Assembly: GCA_043788745.1 (NCBI GenBank)
Contig: JAYVTO010000123.1
Span: 1 to 64,000, forward strand
From: JBBQWZ01 sp043788745
GTDB lineage: Bacteria; Acidobacteriota; Terriglobia; Bryobacterales; Bryobacteraceae
Reading direction: 5' to 3'
Length of the DNA stretch: 64,000 bases
The notes below the pieces were generated by a model. The model was given only the letters and a program-made list of their open reading frames with translations. It made no database searches and was not told the origin of the DNA. The position numbers were made by a program, and so were the translations under genes. Below are positions 8,279-15,296 of the stretch, piece by piece. Position 1 is the stretch's first letter. Each line of letters opens with the position of its first letter.

Positions 8279-8390
8279 GCTGAGATCTGCCGCGACGACC
8301 GCGGAATCACTGAGGACTGGGCGAAGATGAAGGCGTATCGCGACAAGCACGGCATCGACATTCACTGATCCTGCCTGTAGAGGAATCACC

Positions 8391-9770
8391 ATGCCACTAC
8401 TCATCAAGAACGGCGACATCGTTACGGCGGACTCGCGCTATCGCGCCGACATCTACGCCGAGAGCGATACAATCACGCGAATCGGCCGCGATCTCGATAC
8501 GCCTCCTGGCACCGAGGTACTCGACGCGGCAGGCAAATTTATTTTTCCCGGCTTCATCGATCCTCACGTGCACATCTATCTCCCGTTCATGTCGACGTTC
8601 GCGAAGGATACCCATGAGACGGGCAGCATCGCGGCACTGATCGGCGGCACGACCACCTACATCGAGATGTGCTGCCCGAATCGTAACGAAGACGCGCTCG
8701 CCGGATACCACCTGTGGAAGTCGAAGGCCGAGGGCCATAGCGCCTGCGACTATTCGTTTCACATGGCGGTGACGAAGTTCGAGGCGGAGACCGAATCGCA
8801 GATCACCGAGATCGTGCGCGACGGCATCGCATCGTTCAAGATCTTTCTCGCGTATCAGAACTTCTTTGGCGTTGAGGATCGCGAGATGTATCCCACGATG
8901 ATGCTGGCGAAGAAGCTGGGTGCGATCGTGACGGCGCACTGCGAGAACGCAGAACTGGTTGGCCAGCTTCAACAACGCCTGCTCGCTGAAGGCAAGACGG
9001 GCCCGGAATGGCACGAGCCGAGCCGTCCGGAGTCTGTCGAGGCAGAGGGTACGGGGCGATTTGCGACATTTCTTCAGAACACCGGCGCTGCCGGATACGT
9101 CGTGCATCTTTCGTGCGAACCGGCGTTGCGTGCGGCGATGGCCGCGAAGACGCGCGGCACGCGCATCTGGATCGAGTCTGTCATTCCTCACTTCCTGCTC
9201 GACAAAACCTACGCCGAGAGGGCGGGTGTGGAAGGGATGAAGCACGTGATGTCGCCGCCGCTTCGCGCCAGGCACAATCAGGACGCGCTATGGAATGCGC
9301 TATCGCAAGGCTTCATCGACACCGTCGGCACGGACCATTGCCCCTTCGACGTCGCGCAAAAACAAATGGGCGCAGACGCGTTTACGTCGATCCCGAACGG
9401 TATACCGGCCATCGAGGATCGCGTGAATCTGCTCTACACGTACGGCGTGAGGCGCGGCTCGCTCGATCTGCACCGCTTTGTCGACGCCGCCAGCACGAGG
9501 GCCGCGCAGATCTTCGGGTTGTTTCCCCGCAAGGGTACGATTGCGGTGGGCAGCGATGCGGATCTTGTTGTGTACGACCCGAACGCGAAGAGTATGATTT
9601 CGGTTCGCACGCAGCACGTCAACAATGACTACAACGGCTTTGAGGGAATGGAAATCGACGGACGTCCAACCGCTGTCACGGTCCGCGGGAAAGTGCAAGT
9701 CAAGGACGGCATATTCGTTGGCGAACGCGGGCGAGGCCGGATGCTGAAACGCGATCCGCAGTATTTCTAA
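8391..9770 (+). CDS. hydA: dihydropyrimidinase (hydantoinase family)
   Basis: This 459-aa cyclic amidohydrolase hydrolyses dihydrouracil/dihydrothymine to N-carbamoyl-beta-alanine or its 2-methyl derivative. The binuclear metal site is visible: DPHVHI near residue 57, the carboxylated lysine in SFKIFLAYQ near 150, TAHCEN near 183, VVHLS near 239 and GTDHCPF near 313. Length and motif order match the family. GAGGA (8380-8384) lies 6 bases before the ATG. The gene follows preA and precedes the carbamoyl-amidohydrolase gene by 12 bases, the order of the reductive pathway. D-hydantoinase activity is possible as a side reaction. Confidence 0.94.
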   Translation: MPLLIKNGDIVTADSRYRADIYAESDTITRIGRDLDTPPGTEVLDAAGKFIFPGFIDPHVHIYLPFMSTFAKDTHETGSIAALIGGTTTYIEMCCPNRNEDALAGYHLWKSKAEGHSACDYSFHMAVTKFEAETESQITEIVRDGIASFKIFLAYQNFFGVEDREMYPTMMLAKKLGAIVTAHCENAELVGQLQQRLLAEGKTGPEWHEPSRPESVEAEGTGRFATFLQNTGAAGYVVHLSCEPALRAAMAAKTRGTRIWIESVIPHFLLDKTYAERAGVEGMKHVMSPPLRARHNQDALWNALSQGFIDTVGTDHCPFDVAQKQMGADAFTSIPNGIPAIEDRVNLLYTYGVRRGSLDLHRFVDAASTRAAQIFGLFPRKGTIAVGSDADLVVYDPNAKSMISVRTQHVNNDYNGFEGMEIDGRPTAVTVRGKVQVKDGIFVGERGRGRMLKRDPQYF

Positions 9771-9782
9771 AGGGCTTCTGAC

Positions 9783-11024
9783 ATGGTGAATCCGAGACGA
9801 ACGATCGACGAACTGAAAGAACTGCGCGCGCTGACTGGAGACGCAAACGGCGCACAGCGCGTGGCGTGGACGGACATGTGGTTGAAGGCGCGGGAGTGGT
9901 TCACCTCCAAACTTGTTGGGTTGCCCGTCGAGCAACACACCGATCCTGCCGGTAATCGCTGGGTCACCTTGCGCGGCGAATCGGAGAAGGCGCTCCTTCT
10001 CGGAGGCCACATCGATTCGATCCCGAACGGCGGATGGCTCGATGGCTGTCTGGACCTGATGGCGGCGCTGGAAGTCTTGCGGAGCTTCCATGCGAAGTAC
10101 AACGGAAAACCGCCGCTGACGATCCGGGTTGTCGATTGGGCTGACGAAGAAGGCGCGCGCTTTGGGCGCAGCCTGCTGGGCTCGTCGGCCTTCGCCGCAA
10201 CGCATTCGATCGATGCCGATCGCGGCCGCATGGACAAAGACGGCATCCGGCTCGAAGATGCCCTACGCCGCTGCGGCATCGAGATCGATCAATTTCCGGA
10301 AGCGGCCGCGGAACAGAAAAACGCCGCTGCTTATCTCGAGCTGCACATTGAGCAGGGCCCGGTGCTTGAAAGCATGGGGCTGCCGTTGGGGGTAGTGCTC
10401 GGGACAAAAGGCGTCGAGCGCCACGCGATTAACTTTCACGGGCAAGAGGCGCATTCCGGTTCGACGCCGATGGGCGTGCGGCGCGACGCACTGGCGGCGG
10501 CCGCGAAGCTGGCGCTAGAGATCCGGCTGATTGCGAAGAAGCATCCAGACGCCGTCTGCACCATGGGCAGCGTCAAGACGTTTCCCGGCATCGTCACCGC
10601 CGTAGTCGGACGCTGCGAGACGACGCTCGATCAGCGCGATCTCAGTGCGCCCGTGCTGGCACAGATGTTCCGTGAAGCACGCGAGGCGAGCGAACGGTTT
10701 GCCGCGGAAGAAAAGTGCACCGTCGAGTGGTCGCGCATTTGGAATATCGAGCCGGTGCCGTTCCATCCGAAGTTGATTGCGTTGTGCGGCGAGGCGATTC
10801 TGGAGACGGCAGGCGCCGTGCATCGGCTGCCATCGGGCCCACTACACGACGCGGCCGAGGTGGCTCGCGCGGCGATCCCGACGGTGATGATGTTTGTGCA
10901 GTCGCTGAAAGGTATCAGTCACAATAAGATCGAAGACACGAGCGAGGACCATTTAGAGATGGCAGTGCGCGCGATGGATCTGCTGGCTGCAAAGACGGCG
11001 GCGTGGATCCTGGAAGAGGTATGA
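9783..11024 (+). CDS. N-carbamoyl-beta-alanine amidohydrolase / Zn-dependent M20 hydrolase
   Basis: The 413-aa protein belongs to the M20 branch with beta-ureidopropionase and N-carbamoyl-L-amino-acid hydrolase (HyuC/AmaB). Zinc-site motifs appear in order: GGHIDSIPNGGWLDG (His, Asp), DEEGARFG (Glu), LHIEQGPVLE (His) and GISHNKIEDT near the end (His). EAHSGSTPMG marks the dimerisation/substrate lid domain. In this operon it should release beta-alanine or beta-aminoisobutyrate plus CO2 and ammonia. Its stop overlaps an in-frame ATG of the next gene (ATGA at 11021-11024), indicating coupling. Allantoate amidohydrolase is a relative, but the neighbours favour the pyrimidine substrate. Confidence 0.92.
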   Translation: MVNPRRTIDELKELRALTGDANGAQRVAWTDMWLKAREWFTSKLVGLPVEQHTDPAGNRWVTLRGESEKALLLGGHIDSIPNGGWLDGCLDLMAALEVLRSFHAKYNGKPPLTIRVVDWADEEGARFGRSLLGSSAFAATHSIDADRGRMDKDGIRLEDALRRCGIEIDQFPEAAAEQKNAAAYLELHIEQGPVLESMGLPLGVVLGTKGVERHAINFHGQEAHSGSTPMGVRRDALAAAAKLALEIRLIAKKHPDAVCTMGSVKTFPGIVTAVVGRCETTLDQRDLSAPVLAQMFREAREASERFAAEEKCTVEWSRIWNIEPVPFHPKLIALCGEAILETAGAVHRLPSGPLHDAAEVARAAIPTVMMFVQSLKGISHNKIEDTSEDHLEMAVRAMDLLAAKTAAWILEEV

Positions 11025-11026
11025 CC

Positions 11027-12544
11027 ATGACTTTTGAAGAGACTGCTACAGCGGTTCGTAGCGTGAACCATTGGATTGGGGGCAAAGCCGTCGCTTCCAC
11101 CTCAGGTCGAACCGCTACCGTTTGGAATCCGGCAACCGGACAGCCGCAGGCCAACGTCGAGCTGGCGGACGCGAAGGATGTGGATCTCGCCGTCGCCACA
11201 GCGAAGCAGGCATTCCCGGCGTGGCGCGAAACTCCGCTCTCGCGGCGCGCCGAGATCATGTTCAAGGTCCGTGAGTTGATCGACGCCAACCGCCGCACGA
11301 TCGCCGAGTTCCTGACGCTCGAACATGGCAAAGTCATTTCAGACGCCATGGGCGAGGTCGCGCGCGGGCTCGAGAACGTAGAGTTTGCGTGCGGCATCCC
11401 GCACCTTCTGAAGGGCGGTTATTCCGAGCAGGCCAGCCGCGGCGTTGACGTCTATCAGATCCGGCAGCCGCTCGGCGTTGTAGCCGGCATCACGCCATTC
11501 AACTTTCCGGCCATGGTCCCGATGTGGATGTTCGCCAATGCGATCACGTGCGGCAATACGTTCATCTTGAAACCCTCGGAGCGCGATCCTTCGGTCAGCT
11601 TGTATCTCGCGGAGTTGCTGCGGAAAGCAGGCGTTCCGGATGGCGTGTTCAACGTACTGCAAGGCGATAAGGTCGCGGTGGACCGGTTGCTCGAACACCC
11701 CGACGTAAAGGCAATCTCCTTCGTTGGCTCGACGCCGATCGCGAGATACATCTACGAAACGGGAACGAGGTTCGGCAAGCGGGTGCAGGCCCTCGGCGGG
11801 GCCAAGAATCACATGCTCGTGCTGCCCGATGCCGATATCGGTATGGCCGCGGATGCTGCCGTGTCAGCGGCCTACGGCTCAGCGGGCGAGCGCTGCATGG
11901 CGATCTCCGTTGTGGTCGCCGTCGGCAACGTCGCCGATCCGCTCATCGAAGCCATCTGCGAGCGGACCGCCAAGATCAAGGTCGGGCCTGGGATGGAAGA
12001 CGGCAACGAGATGGGTCCGCTGATTACGCGTGAGCATCGCGATCGGGTGGCATCGTACGTCGCGAATGCAGCCAGTGAAGGCGCGACGGTCCGCATGGAT
12101 GGACGCAGCGATCCGTCATCGGCGCGGGACGGGTTTTTTCTGGGCGCGTCGCTGCTCGACAACGTGACGCCGGGCATGCGCTGCTACGACGACGAAATCT
12201 TTGGGCCAGTGCTCGGCGTTGTGCGAGTCGCGACCTACGACGAAGGCCTTCGCATCATCCAGGAACACCCTTACGGAAACGGAGTGGCGATCTTCACACG
12301 CGATGGCGGAGTGGCAAGGCAGTTCCAGTTCGAGGTCGACGCGGGGATGGTCGGTATCAACGTGCCGATTCCCGTCCCGGTGTCGTACTACAGCTTCGGC
12401 GGGTGGAAGGCGTCGCTGTTCGGCGACCTTCACATGTACGGCCCCGAGGGCGTGCAGTTCTACACGCGCAGCAAAGTCGTAACAAGCCGCTGGCCGGATC
12501 CAAGTACAAGCGTGGTGGATCTCGGGTTCCCGCAGATGCGATAG
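11027..12544 (+). CDS. mmsA: CoA-acylating (methyl)malonate-semialdehyde dehydrogenase
   Basis: This aldehyde dehydrogenase of about 505 aa has the MmsA hallmarks: NHWIGGKAV at the start, FVGSTPIARYIYETG, GGAKNHMLVLPDAD and the catalytic-cysteine block GSAGERCMAISV. MmsA converts malonate semialdehyde to acetyl-CoA and methylmalonate semialdehyde to propionyl-CoA with NAD+ and CoA, so it finishes beta-alanine and beta-aminoisobutyrate breakdown. Possible starts are GTG 11003, ATG 11021 and ATG 11027. I prefer 11027 because AGAGG (11015-11019) is then 7 bases away, while it is too close to 11021. No transaminase gene lies in the operon, so the amino group must be removed by an enzyme encoded elsewhere. 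Confidence 0.94.
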   Translation: MTFEETATAVRSVNHWIGGKAVASTSGRTATVWNPATGQPQANVELADAKDVDLAVATAKQAFPAWRETPLSRRAEIMFKVRELIDANRRTIAEFLTLEHGKVISDAMGEVARGLENVEFACGIPHLLKGGYSEQASRGVDVYQIRQPLGVVAGITPFNFPAMVPMWMFANAITCGNTFILKPSERDPSVSLYLAELLRKAGVPDGVFNVLQGDKVAVDRLLEHPDVKAISFVGSTPIARYIYETGTRFGKRVQALGGAKNHMLVLPDADIGMAADAAVSAAYGSAGERCMAISVVVAVGNVADPLIEAICERTAKIKVGPGMEDGNEMGPLITREHRDRVASYVANAASEGATVRMDGRSDPSSARDGFFLGASLLDNVTPGMRCYDDEIFGPVLGVVRVATYDEGLRIIQEHPYGNGVAIFTRDGGVARQFQFEVDAGMVGINVPIPVPVSYYSFGGWKASLFGDLHMYGPEGVQFYTRSKVVTSRWPDPSTSVVDLGFPQMR

Positions 12545-12558
12545 CATCTGCCAACGAA

Positions 12559-12595
12559 ATCGCGTCATCACCAGTGCAAGTGGTGATGACGCGAT
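12559..12595. terminator. long perfect hairpin between convergent genes
   Basis: ATCGCGTCATCACC (12559-12572) pairs exactly with GGTGATGACGCGAT (12582-12595); one more A-T pair leaves a 7-base loop. It lies 14 bases after the mmsA stop and 24 before the end of the opposing DUF1223 gene, so it can serve both. There is no strong T-run on either side. Confidence 0.7.
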
Positions 12596-12619
12596 GTTGT
12601 TAGAGGGGCGCGATGTTGC

Positions 12620-13348
12620 CTAGAGGGTAACGGTCGCCGCGCCCAGGATCTCGTGGCTGGTACGGTCTTCGATCAGCACCACGGCGCGGAGTTCACTGCG
12701 TTTCCAACTGCTGTCGAGTTTCGGCGTGAATTCCCCGGAGAAGGTTTTGCTCCTGTCGGCACTGCCAATCGTCGAAAGAGTTCTCACGACGCCCGTGTGG
12801 CGCAACTTGCGCCCGGAGTTCTCACCCCGGCGAACGTCGCTTGCAAGGCTTGCTTCGGTAATCGCGACCAGCACGTTCGCGTTGGCCGGCAGTGGGCCCG
12901 TCGAGATCGAAAGCTGGTCGCCGCGCTTTTCGATGGTCACGCGCGTCTTCGTGTTCTGCGACGCCTTCCGGATCTCCGACTGTGCGGTCTTGTTGTTACT
13001 GCCCACAAAGCCGGTCCGGCCGTCGATCACAATCTGTGGTGTGTAGACGCCGGATTCGCCGCCGATCGTCTTTGCATACTGCTGCTGCCGCGCGGTAAAT
13101 CCGGCGGTCGAAAAAGGATCGCGCCAGCCGATGTAGTTCCAATAGTCGACGTGCTCGCTGAGCACGATGACATTTGTGCCGTACTTCTTTTCGATTTTCG
13201 CGAGCAGCGTATCGGCCGACGGGCACGACGAGCAGCCTTCGGACGTGAAGAGTTCAACGACCACGGGCCCACGGTCGGAAACGGGTGTATCCGCGGCAAG
13301 AGCCAAGCTGAGAGAGCTGAGAGTGAGTAGCGAAAGTAGAGAATGCAT
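12620..13348 (-). CDS. secreted DUF1223 (thioredoxin-like) protein
   Basis: The 242-aa protein has a signal peptide (about residues 1-18, cleavage after ALAA). A DUF1223 core follows: VVELFTSEGCSSCPSAD near residues 29-45 and HVDYWNYIGWRDPFS near 66. GCSSCPSAD holds a CxxC pair in the thioredoxin-like position, suggesting thiol-disulfide or metal chemistry in the periplasm; the family's reaction is unknown. A second conserved block, YTPQIVIDGR, follows near residue 97. The gene is convergent with the pyrimidine operon across a long hairpin and has no obvious partner. Confidence 0.9.
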   Translation of the reverse strand: MHSLLSLLTLSSLSLALAADTPVSDRGPVVVELFTSEGCSSCPSADTLLAKIEKKYGTNVIVLSEHVDYWNYIGWRDPFSTAGFTARQQQYAKTIGGESGVYTPQIVIDGRTGFVGSNNKTAQSEIRKASQNTKTRVTIEKRGDQLSISTGPLPANANVLVAITEASLASDVRRGENSGRKLRHTGVVRTLSTIGSADRSKTFSGEFTPKLDSSWKRSELRAVVLIEDRTSHEILGAATVTL

Positions 13349-13389
13349 AGCTGTTACTTTGATCCGAGACCGCCTTCAGAATATTCTAC

Positions 13390-13418
13390 TTGACGATACA
13401 AAGGACTTTCCATATGCT
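13390..13418 (+). promoter_or_regulatory. predicted sigma70-type promoter upstream of the DUF1501 operon
   Basis: TTGACG (13390-13395) and TATGCT (13413-13418) are separated by 17 bases, matching consensus at 5/6 and 4/6. The leader to the DUF1501 ATG at 13580 would be roughly 155 bases. It contains small hairpins (CCGCC/GGCGG near 13438-13453; GCTCGC 13493-13498 with GCGAGC 13504-13509). Confidence 0.5.
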
Positions 13419-13579
13419 GCTGGCATGACACATAGTTCCGCCGGTTACGGCGGGGATTGAATCACGCGGTCAGAGAACTAAGCGCTAAGGCCGCTCGCCT
13501 TCCGCGAGCCTCTGCGATAGAATTGAGCTACTTTCGCAGCGGCTAATTGAAAGCCGCGCGATTCGCCAGCGAGGAACAC

Positions 13580-14953
13580 ATGTTTCGTCTCGATGCAGAC
13601 CGCGCCGTGGAGTTTTGCGATGGATTGCGCCGCCGCGACTTTCTGCACGCCGGCGCAATCTCGACGCTGGGGCTTTCGCTGGGGCACCTTTTCGGGATGC
13701 AGGCAAACGGGCAGGCGGCGAACACCGACGTCAATTGCATTTTCCTGATGCTCGTCGGGGGGCCGTCCCAGCTCGACACGTGGGACATGAAGCCGAACGC
13801 GCCGATCGAAATCCGCGGGCCGTACAAGCCAATAAAGACGAACGTCCCGGGCATTGAGATCTCGGAGAATTTTCCGCGAATGGCGAAACATGCGGATAAG
13901 TACTCGATTGTACGCAGCGTCTATCACACGGCCGCCGCGGTGCACGACACCGGACACCAGATGATGCAGACCGGGCGACTGTTTTCGGGTGGCATCGAAC
14001 ATCCGCACATGGGTTGCGTACTGCAAAAGATGAAGGGCTCGAACGGCGATGTGCCCGCGCACGTCCTGCTGCCTCGCCCCATTGGCAATACAGGCGGCAA
14101 CATGCCGCACGGGCAGAACGCCGGGTATCTCGGAAAGAACTTCGATCCGTTCGTGCTGAATGCCGATCCGTCTGATCCTAACTTCAAGGTTCCGGATTTG
14201 CTGCCACCGGATTATCTCACTCCTTTGCGTGTCGATCGGCGGCGCAATTGGAGAGAGATGATCGACAAGTCCGTCAGCCAGTTCGAGACCTCGCAAGATG
14301 CGCGCTTGCTGGATACGACGTTCCAGCAGGCGTACACGCTGATGTCATCGGCGAAAGCGCGGGAGGCCTTCGAGCTTTCGAAAGAGTCTGAGAAAACGCG
14401 CGCGAAGTATGGTCTCAATCGATTCGGGCAAAGCTGCCTGCTCGCTCGCCGGCTGATCGAGGCGGGCGTGCGTTTCGTCACGATCAACATGTTTGAAACC
14501 GTGTTCGACGAGATCACCTGGGACATTCACGGTTCGAAGCCCTTCTCGCCAATCTCGTGTTATCGCGATCTGGTCGGGCCGATGTTCGACATGGCTTACA
14601 GCTCACTGCTCGAAGAATTGTCGGAGCGCGGGCTGCTGAAGAATACGATGGTGGTTGGCATGGGCGAATTCGGACGGACTCCGAAAGTGAATCCGGCCGG
14701 TGGCCGCGACCACTGGCCGCAGTGCTGGAGCGTGTTGATGGGTGGCGGACCGTTGAAGGGCGGAACGCTCGTAGGGTCGTCCGACGAGATCGGGGCCGCT
14801 CCGAAGGACCGGCCAGTGAATCCGGGCGAGATCGCAGCGACCATTTATCAAGGCCTCGGCATTTCGCTGGCGACGGAGTTGCCGGGCGCGCAAGGGCGTC
14901 CTATGCCGCTGGTGGATCGAGGCACCGAGCCCATCAAAGAGTTGTTCACATAG
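13580..14953 (+). CDS. DUF1501 domain protein with Tat-type signal
   Basis: The protein is about 457 aa. The ATG at 13580 is preferred over TTG 13547 because GAGGA (13571-13575) sits just before it. Near residue 17 is LRRRDFLHAGAISTLGLSL, a twin-arginine-like export signal. DUF1501 features follow: FLMLVGGPSQLDTWDMKP near residue 56, then SVYHTAAAVHDTGHQMMQTG, and GMGEFGRTPKVNPAGGRDHW near 365. The family adopts an alkaline-phosphatase/sulfatase-like fold and is nearly always encoded beside DUF1549/DUF1553 cytochrome-like genes in Planctomycetota and some Acidobacteriota. The biochemical role is not established; handling of sulfated or complex polysaccharides has been proposed from context. 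First gene of the cluster reaching to 21004. Confidence 0.92.
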   Translation: MFRLDADRAVEFCDGLRRRDFLHAGAISTLGLSLGHLFGMQANGQAANTDVNCIFLMLVGGPSQLDTWDMKPNAPIEIRGPYKPIKTNVPGIEISENFPRMAKHADKYSIVRSVYHTAAAVHDTGHQMMQTGRLFSGGIEHPHMGCVLQKMKGSNGDVPAHVLLPRPIGNTGGNMPHGQNAGYLGKNFDPFVLNADPSDPNFKVPDLLPPDYLTPLRVDRRRNWREMIDKSVSQFETSQDARLLDTTFQQAYTLMSSAKAREAFELSKESEKTRAKYGLNRFGQSCLLARRLIEAGVRFVTINMFETVFDEITWDIHGSKPFSPISCYRDLVGPMFDMAYSSLLEELSERGLLKNTMVVGMGEFGRTPKVNPAGGRDHWPQCWSVLMGGGPLKGGTLVGSSDEIGAAPKDRPVNPGEIAATIYQGLGISLATELPGAQGRPMPLVDRGTEPIKELFT

Positions 14954-15043
14954 TACTTGGGCGGGAGACTTTGTATGGCGCGGTGATTACGGGGATGACC
15001 GGTATTGGTGCGGATTACGTCGAACGCCTGAAAAGGAACGAGA

Positions 15044-15289
15044 ATGAGAATGACTTACGACCGCGAAGTGGACGCCGCCTATGTGCATCTCGAAGATACA
15101 ATCAGCGCTGGCGCTGCTGTCACGACGCAGGTCTGCGACGTCAAGGTCATCGTCGGCCAGATTCACCTCGATATCGACCGTGATGGCCGTCTCCTTGCTA
15201 TCGAAATTCTCGACGCAAGCCGAGTGCTAACCGAAACCGTCTTATCTCAAGCGGAACGAATCGATGCTCCAGTTGGTTCAAGGAAGTAA
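15044..15289 (+). CDS. DUF2283 domain small protein
   Basis: The 81-aa protein starts MTYDREVDAAYVHLED and continues with the DLDRDGRLLAIEILDAS-type core (here DIDRDGRLLAIEILDAS), the DUF2283 signature. These small proteins are often encoded next to DUF4258 or other toxin-like genes and are suspected antitoxins; no function is proven. Here the gene sits alone between the DUF1501 and DUF1549/DUF1553 genes. The 90 bases before it contain a short frame reading HIVLGRETLYGAVITG, which could be the end of a lost partner. It may be co-transcribed with the flanking cluster. Its stop precedes the next start by 7 bases. Confidence 0.85.
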   Translation: MRMTYDREVDAAYVHLEDTISAGAAVTTQVCDVKVIVGQIHLDIDRDGRLLAIEILDASRVLTETVLSQAERIDAPVGSRK

Positions 15290-15296
15290 CGCGACG

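Noticed and set aside
14954..15043. Short frame HIVLGRETLYGAVITG upstream of DUF2283 as a DUF4258 toxin gene
   Set aside because: Only about 35 residues, no start, and the similarity to a toxin end is weak; kept only as a hint in the DUF1501 cluster finding.
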